Assembly (NCBI RefSeq): GCF_030718205.1
Contig: NZ_JAUZQF010000008.1
Coordinates: 186,001-250,000 of the forward strand
Direction: 5' to 3'
DNA length: 64,000 bases
Origin: Nonomuraea turcica
Lineage (GTDB): Bacteria; Actinomycetota; Actinomycetes; Streptosporangiales; Streptosporangiaceae
The position numbers were made by a program, and so were the translations under genes. The notes below the pieces were generated by a model. The model searched no databases and had not been told where the DNA came from. It saw only the letters and a list, made by a program, of their open reading frames with translations. Below are positions 59,693-64,000 of this stretch, one piece after another; positions within the stretch are counted from its first letter, which is position 1; the number at the start of each line of letters is the position of its first letter.

Positions 59693-62600
59693 TCAGAAGA
59701 AGAAGCCGAAGAAGTCGTCCAGACCGCTCTTGTCGAACCAGCGGGTGACGCCGGCACCCGTCTCGGCGATCGTGCCTGTCCGCGTGTTCTCCGGTTCGAT
59801 CTTCTCCGGCCGGAAGATCTGCTTCTCACCCTGGCCGGAGCCACCGGGCCGCATCCGCGGCGGCGGACCGTCCGGGTACATCCGGCCGTCCCGGTAGACC
59901 GTGTAGGACTGAGTCGGCTGAATGGTGCCGTCGTTGCGGTAGACCTGCCCAGGCCGTGGCTGCATCGGCTGCCTGCTGTCCCTGGGCGGGGTCTGCCGCT
60001 GGGTGGCCCGGTGGCTGGTCGGCCGCTGCGCCGGACGCTGCCGCGCCCGCTGGATCCCGCTGGGGATCCGGCCGGCCCGCCTGTTGCGCGCCCTCGCCGC
60101 CTGCGCGGCCCGCCTGGCCGCCCGCGCGTCGGCGGCCTTCCTCCTCGCCTCTCTTCTCGCCGCCGCCGCGGCCCGCCGCTGGGCTCTGGCCGTGGCCGCC
60201 TTCCTGGCCCTTTCCGCCGCCTTTCTCCTGGCCTCCGCCTGGAGGCGCCTCCTGGCCGCCGCGGCGGCCCGCTTACGCGCCGCTTCCGCGGCCCGCTTCC
60301 TGGCCGCCTCCGCCGCCCGCCTCCTGGCCTCGGCGGCAGCGCGCCGCCGGGCCGCCGCGATCGCGGCCCGCCTGGCCGCCGCCCGGGCCGCCGCGATGGC
60401 CGCCCGCCTGGCGGCGGCCATCGCCAGTCTCCTGGCGATGATCTGGGCCGCGATCCTGGCCGCGATGGCGGCGGCGAACCAGAACAGCTGCCCGTCGGGG
60501 TCGGTCATGGTGACGGGGCTGTTGTTGGCGTAGGCATAGGCGTTGAGCTGCTGCGGCTCCGACTCCTCGATCACGGGGTCGACCGACAGGAATCGCCCGT
60601 GCTTGGGGTCGTACTCGCGGGCGCCCAGGTGGACGAGCCCGGTCGTCGGGTCCTGCGTGCCTCCGACGAACGCGCGCTGCCCGGGCCAGAACGCCGGTGG
60701 CGAGCCCCGGTTCTCACCGAAGGGGGTCAGCCTGCGTACGGCCAGCTCGCCGGTCCCGGCGTTCACCGCCGCCTGGGCCGTGCCCTGGTGGTCGCCGGCC
60801 AGGAAGTACACCTGGTTGTCCGGCGTGCGTACCGCGATGGCCTGGTCGTTGATGGTGTAGTAGCGGGTCTGCTCGACGGCGTCCTTGGCGAAGTCGAAGC
60901 GCAGCTCCATGTCGTCGATGTAGAGCGTGGCATCGGCCGGCGTCTTACGGATCAGCCGGTCGCCGTCCGCGCTGTAGACGAACGACGTCGTCTTGCCCGC
61001 CTCCGTCACCGACTCCAGGTTGCCCTCGGCGTCCCAGACCAGGCTCTGGTCCGAGGTGCCGATCTTGCGCCTGGTGGTGTTGCCTGCCGCGTCGTACGCG
61101 AACAGGTCCGACCCGACGCTCTGCAGCGCGTGCGGCTGCTTGGCGCCCGGCGCGGGGTAGGTGTAGTCGCGCACGGTCTGGCCCGCGCCGCCCCAGGCGT
61201 GCCTGGTCTCCTTGATCCGGTTGCCGGTGGAGTCGTAGGCGTAGCCGACCGCGTACGGGGCCACGCCGCCGATCTTGTCCGACTGCGGGCTGCCGCTCGC
61301 GCAGTCGTCGGTTGCGGTCCAGGCCGAGGTCAGGCGGCGCAGGTGGTCGTAGGTGAAGCACTGCGTGTCCTGGCCGCTCGCCCGGTCAGCGATCTTGGTG
61401 ATGTTGCCGACGGCGTCGTAGGTGTAGGCGAGGTCGAGGTCGGTCGCGGCGGCGGCCTCCCGGTCCAGCCGCATGCTGGTCAGCCTGCGGGTGGTCTCGT
61501 CGTGGGTGTAGGTGAGCCAGGTCTTCCTGCCGCCGGTGCCCAGCTCGTACTGCAGGGTCTCGCCGAGCTTGGAGTAGCGGGTCGCGGTCACGTACGACGA
61601 CAGGCCGGTGACCTTGGTCGGCTGGCTCTGCTCGTCGTAGGTGTAGACGACCGACTCCTCGGCCAGGCCGCCGCCCGCCGGGAAGCTGACCGACTGGACC
61701 TGGTCGTCGAGCGTGTAACGGGTGTTGAGGATGTACGAGCCGGCCAGCTTGCCCTCCCGCTCGGGGATGGTGACCGTCTGGCGCAGCGTGCGGTAGTGGG
61801 AGTCGATGGCGTTGATCTCGGCCTTGTACGCCTGCCCGCCCACATAGCGGATGCTGGCGTTCATGTGGCCCTTGGCCAGCCCGTCGTACGTCCACTCGGC
61901 CAGCAGCGGCCCGGTCGCGGAGCCGTCACGCAGCTCCTTCTTGCGGCCCAGCTCGTCGTAGACGTACCACAGGGTCCTGCCGCGGGCGTCGGTGGTGCTG
62001 ACCAGCTCGTCCGCGTCGTTGTAGGTCATGGTGGTGACGCCCTTGTCGGGGTCCTCCGCCTTGATCTGCCGCCCGCGCAGGTCGTAGTGGTGGCGCCACA
62101 CGTTGCCGGCGTGGTCGGTCACCGTGGACAGCCGTCCGGCGTGGTCGTAGGTGTACTTGGTGGACTCGTACTCGCCGGTCGGGGTGGCGCCCTTGTACTG
62201 GCGCAGCTCGATGAGCCGGTCCTCGGCGTCCCCGATGCGGGTGGTGGCGGTGCCGCCGGGCGGCGGCGTCACGTGGATCCGGTCGCCTTCCTGCACCGTG
62301 CTGACCCGGTACTTCTCCACGCCCTTCGCCTTGAGGATCTGGGCGTTGACGTCCCCGGTGCCGTCGAAGGCCGACACGACCTGGGTGGGCACGGCGGCGT
62401 CGGCGACCGCGAGCAGGTCGGTGGACGGGACGCCGGTGGCGAAGTAGCCGGTGTTGGCCTTGCTCTGCTGGCCCTGCGAGTTGTGGAAGGTGTCGGTGAT
62501 CGTGCGCCCGTCGCGCAGCGCCGGGTCCTGCGTCTGGTCGTCCCTGGGCGCGGGCTCCTGGGTCTGGCGCTCGCGCATCAGGCCGTCGTACAGCTCGTGG

Positions 62601-64000
62601 CTGGCGGAGTAGGTACCGTCGGCGTTCAGCGTCTTGGTGGTGACGACGCTGGGGCCGTCGGTGCGGATCACGTAGGAATACTCGGTGCTGGGCGACTGGT
62701 TGGCGGCCTTGCTGCGGTCCGGCTGCCAGACCTTGGTCAGGCGGCCGAGCGCGTCGTACTCCAGGTCGATGCGGCGGTTGTTCGCGTCAACCTCGGCGAC
62801 CGGCTCGCCCCAGGCCGGGTTGACCAGGGTGCGCTCGATGTGGCCGAGCTGGTTGGTCTGCGTGATCTCGGTCGGCGGCGCCCCCGCGGCGGGGGTGTAG
62901 GTGGTGGTGGACTTGGTGCCGACCGCGTCGGTCTCGCTGGTCTCGCGGCCATAGGCGTCATAGGTGTGGGTGCTGTCGGTGATCGTCGCGCCGTCCCCGG
63001 AGACGAGCTGCTGGACCGAGGTCACGTCGCCCTTGCTCGGGGCCTGGCCGAACGCCTGGCCGTCGTACCCGACCTTCTCGTCGGAGATCACCTCGCCGGC
63101 GGCCAGCGTGGACACGGCGGTGCCGCAGCTCGCTGACACCTTCTGGATGCGGCTGGTGTAGTCGAGCATCCAGCTGGCGTCGTTGCGGGCGTAGGTGTAG
63201 CGGACGCACTGGTCGTCGTCGGCAGTGGCCAGGTCGCCCTTCTCCTCGACCTGGGTGAGCAGGCCCTTGGCGTCGTACGCGCGTTCCTCGCCGGTACGCC
63301 GCCACGTGCCACCGGCCATCGCGGTCCGGGTCACCATGGACTTCGGCTCGACCAGGTGCGCGACCTTGGTCACGCCCCCTTGCGTGGACTCGGCGGTCTT
63401 CAGCGACCACGGCTGCTCGACGGTCGCGGTCAGGATGGCGCCGCCGTCCCCGTCGTAGGTGATCTCCTCGCGCTCGAGCCCGGAGTACTGGTCGAGGTCG
63501 TCCACCGTGCCGCCCTCGGAGTCGGCCACCTGCGCGGTGCGCTTGGAGCCGTCGGCCTGCTTGTCGCCGTGCATGCCGCGGAAGTAGCGGAACTCGGTGA
63601 GCGTGCGCTTGGTGTCCTGCCCGTCGCCCTCGCGGACCCGCACCCGGCCGAAGCCCCGGAAGTCCGACCACGTGCGGTGCTCGGGCTTGACGAGGATGTT
63701 CTCGGCGTAGTGCCAGGCGGCGCCGTCCAGGTATTCGTAGCTGGTGACCACGCCGGGCGAGCCCGCGACGCGGTCCACCTCGATGGTCTGCGCGACCACG
63801 TACTTGTGGAACCAGTCGGTGACCTCCGGCTCGGCCGGCGGCGACCAGCGCTGCGGGAAGCACAGCCGGTTGTTCTTGTCGGCCGTCGGCACGTCGCCCG
63901 GCTTGCAGTCGGCGGGGGCGTAGTTCACGCGCAGCTCACCGCCGGACTCGTTGTTGACGGCCTGGACGCGCCACTTGACCAGCGGGGCGCGGCCCTCATT
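59693..64000 (-). CDS. RHS/YD-repeat protein with Ala/Arg-rich C-terminal region (5' end outside window)
   Basis: 1435 residues are visible and the frame stays open to the window edge. Many YD repeats are present (YTYDHAGRLSTV, WRHHYDLRGRQIKAE, MTYNDADELVSTT), and the RHS core ends with QDPTTGLVHLGAREYDPKHG, RFLSVDPV and YAYANNSPVTMTDPDG. In polymorphic toxins the toxin domain follows this core. Here the last 265 residues are about 145 residues rich in Ala and Arg (IAARIAAQ, AAARRAAIAAARAAARR, RRRAAAEARRRAAEAA), then a Pro/Gln/Arg region and a short end WFDKSGLDDFFGFFF. No nuclease or deaminase motif is visible. No immunity-like gene lies downstream, where a hairpin and an SDR gene follow. 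Confidence 0.92.
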   Translation of the reverse strand, partial: NEGRAPLVKWRVQAVNNESGGELRVNYAPADCKPGDVPTADKNNRLCFPQRWSPPAEPEVTDWFHKYVVAQTIEVDRVAGSPGVVTSYEYLDGAAWHYAENILVKPEHRTWSDFRGFGRVRVREGDGQDTKRTLTEFRYFRGMHGDKQADGSKRTAQVADSEGGTVDDLDQYSGLEREEITYDGDGGAILTATVEQPWSLKTAESTQGGVTKVAHLVEPKSMVTRTAMAGGTWRRTGEERAYDAKGLLTQVEEKGDLATADDDQCVRYTYARNDASWMLDYTSRIQKVSASCGTAVSTLAAGEVISDEKVGYDGQAFGQAPSKGDVTSVQQLVSGDGATITDSTHTYDAYGRETSETDAVGTKSTTTYTPAAGAPPTEITQTNQLGHIERTLVNPAWGEPVAEVDANNRRIDLEYDALGRLTKVWQPDRSKAANQSPSTEYSYVIRTDGPSVVTTKTLNADGTYSASHELYDGLMRERQTQEPAPRDDQTQDPALRDGRTITDTFHNSQGQQSKANTGYFATGVPSTDLLAVADAAVPTQVVSAFDGTGDVNAQILKAKGVEKYRVSTVQEGDRIHVTPPPGGTATTRIGDAEDRLIELRQYKGATPTGEYESTKYTYDHAGRLSTVTDHAGNVWRHHYDLRGRQIKAEDPDKGVTTMTYNDADELVSTTDARGRTLWYVYDELGRKKELRDGSATGPLLAEWTYDGLAKGHMNASIRYVGGQAYKAEINAIDSHYRTLRQTVTIPEREGKLAGSYILNTRYTLDDQVQSVSFPAGGGLAEESVVYTYDEQSQPTKVTGLSSYVTATRYSKLGETLQYELGTGGRKTWLTYTHDETTRRLTSMRLDREAAAATDLDLAYTYDAVGNITKIADRASGQDTQCFTYDHLRRLTSAWTATDDCASGSPQSDKIGGVAPYAVGYAYDSTGNRIKETRHAWGGAGQTVRDYTYPAPGAKQPHALQSVGSDLFAYDAAGNTTRRKIGTSDQSLVWDAEGNLESVTEAGKTTSFVYSADGDRLIRKTPADATLYIDDMELRFDFAKDAVEQTRYYTINDQAIAVRTPDNQVYFLAGDHQGTAQAAVNAGTGELAVRRLTPFGENRGSPPAFWPGQRAFVGGTQDPTTGLVHLGAREYDPKHGRFLSVDPVIEESEPQQLNAYAYANNSPVTMTDPDGQLFWFAAAIAARIAAQIIARRLAMAAARRAAIAAARAAARRAAIAAARRRAAAEARRRAAEAARKRAAEAARKRAAAAARRRLQAEARRKAAERARKAATARAQRRAAAAARREARRKAADARAARRAAQAARARNRRAGRIPSGIQRARQRPAQRPTSHRATQRQTPPRDSRQPMQPRPGQVYRNDGTIQPTQSYTVYRDGRMYPDGPPPRMRPGGSGQGEKQIFRPEKIEPENTRTGTIAETGAGVTRWFDKSGLDDFFGFFF

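Noticed and set aside
60011..63136. Thousand-residue plus-strand frame opposite the RHS gene
   Set aside because: Shadow of a long GC-rich gene; the RHS core is unmistakable on the minus strand.

Overview
The window is very GC-rich, with high third-position GC, many GTG starts, several apparently leaderless genes and typical actinobacterial families (DUF3618, DUF3352, DUF2017, DUF3039, DUF6286, CysO/Mec/CysM, a Scy/FilP-type coiled-coil protein). This points to a filamentous actinomycete, probably Streptosporangiales (a Nonomuraea-like organism is my guess; the sequence alone does not prove it). It looks like ordinary chromosome. I see no prophage, insertion sequence, CRISPR array or rRNA, and one tRNA.

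Layout. 1-4.6 kb: a MacB-type ABC exporter (permease cut by the window edge) next to a NarL-type two-component system. 4.8-6.5 kb: an anchored small protein, then a less GC-rich HNH endonuclease gene with four 48-residue DNA-binding-like repeats that ends 3 bp from the 3' end of a tRNA-Leu gene. 6.6-11.7 kb: bcp, a DUF3618 protein, a fold-type III PLP enzyme, an AmaP/DUF6286 pair and a membrane-anchored sulfite-oxidase-like protein. 11.7-23.7 kb: a conserved actinobacterial block in the same order as Mycobacterium tuberculosis Rv1330c-Rv1341 (rdgB, rph, MBL phosphodiesterase-like protein, murI, cysM, cysO, mec, DUF2017, clpS, pncB), interrupted here by an MFS gene and by a thioesterase/PRC-barrel/DUF3352 group. 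23.7-26.7 kb: a hydrolase, a methyltransferase, a STAS protein and small membrane proteins.

26.7-29.8 kb is the most system-like segment: a compact three-gene unit (HTH protein with a large uncharacterised C-terminal domain, GT-A-like glycosyltransferase, GNAT acetyltransferase) behind an AT-rich promoter with a palindrome. 29.8-39.1 kb: SF2 helicase, membrane proteins, two MFS exporters, a secreted M43-type protease and two TetR regulators. 39.3-43.3 kb: the glycerol operon (IclR/GylR-like regulator, glpK, glpD) with two matching 17-bp palindromes and a good promoter. 43.4-51.7 kb: malic enzyme, cytidylate-kinase-like protein, a YbbN-like protein without CxxC, MarR, and a 737-residue membrane protein with 20 in-phase 15-bp repeats. 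51.8-53.3 kb: a membrane protein/XRE/oxidoreductase operon whose oxidoreductase is broken by an internal deletion and frameshift. 53.4-58.7 kb: the thiolase/mce/Scy-FilP locus and an AI-2E-family protein. 58.8-64 kb: an SDR and the 3' part of a large RHS/YD-repeat protein with an unusual Ala/Arg-rich tail.

Functional modules: sulfur assimilation through the CysO-thiocarboxylate route; NAD salvage (pncB, pncA); glycerol catabolism under a local IclR regulator; acetyl-CoA and methylmalonyl-CoA metabolism beside polar-growth cytoskeleton; and drug-efflux/TetR pairs. The best candidates for undescribed biology are the HTH-GT-GNAT unit, the four-repeat HNH endonuclease at the tRNA, and the RHS protein with no recognisable toxin or immunity gene. 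All functional names are from motif recognition by eye; no database search was run.
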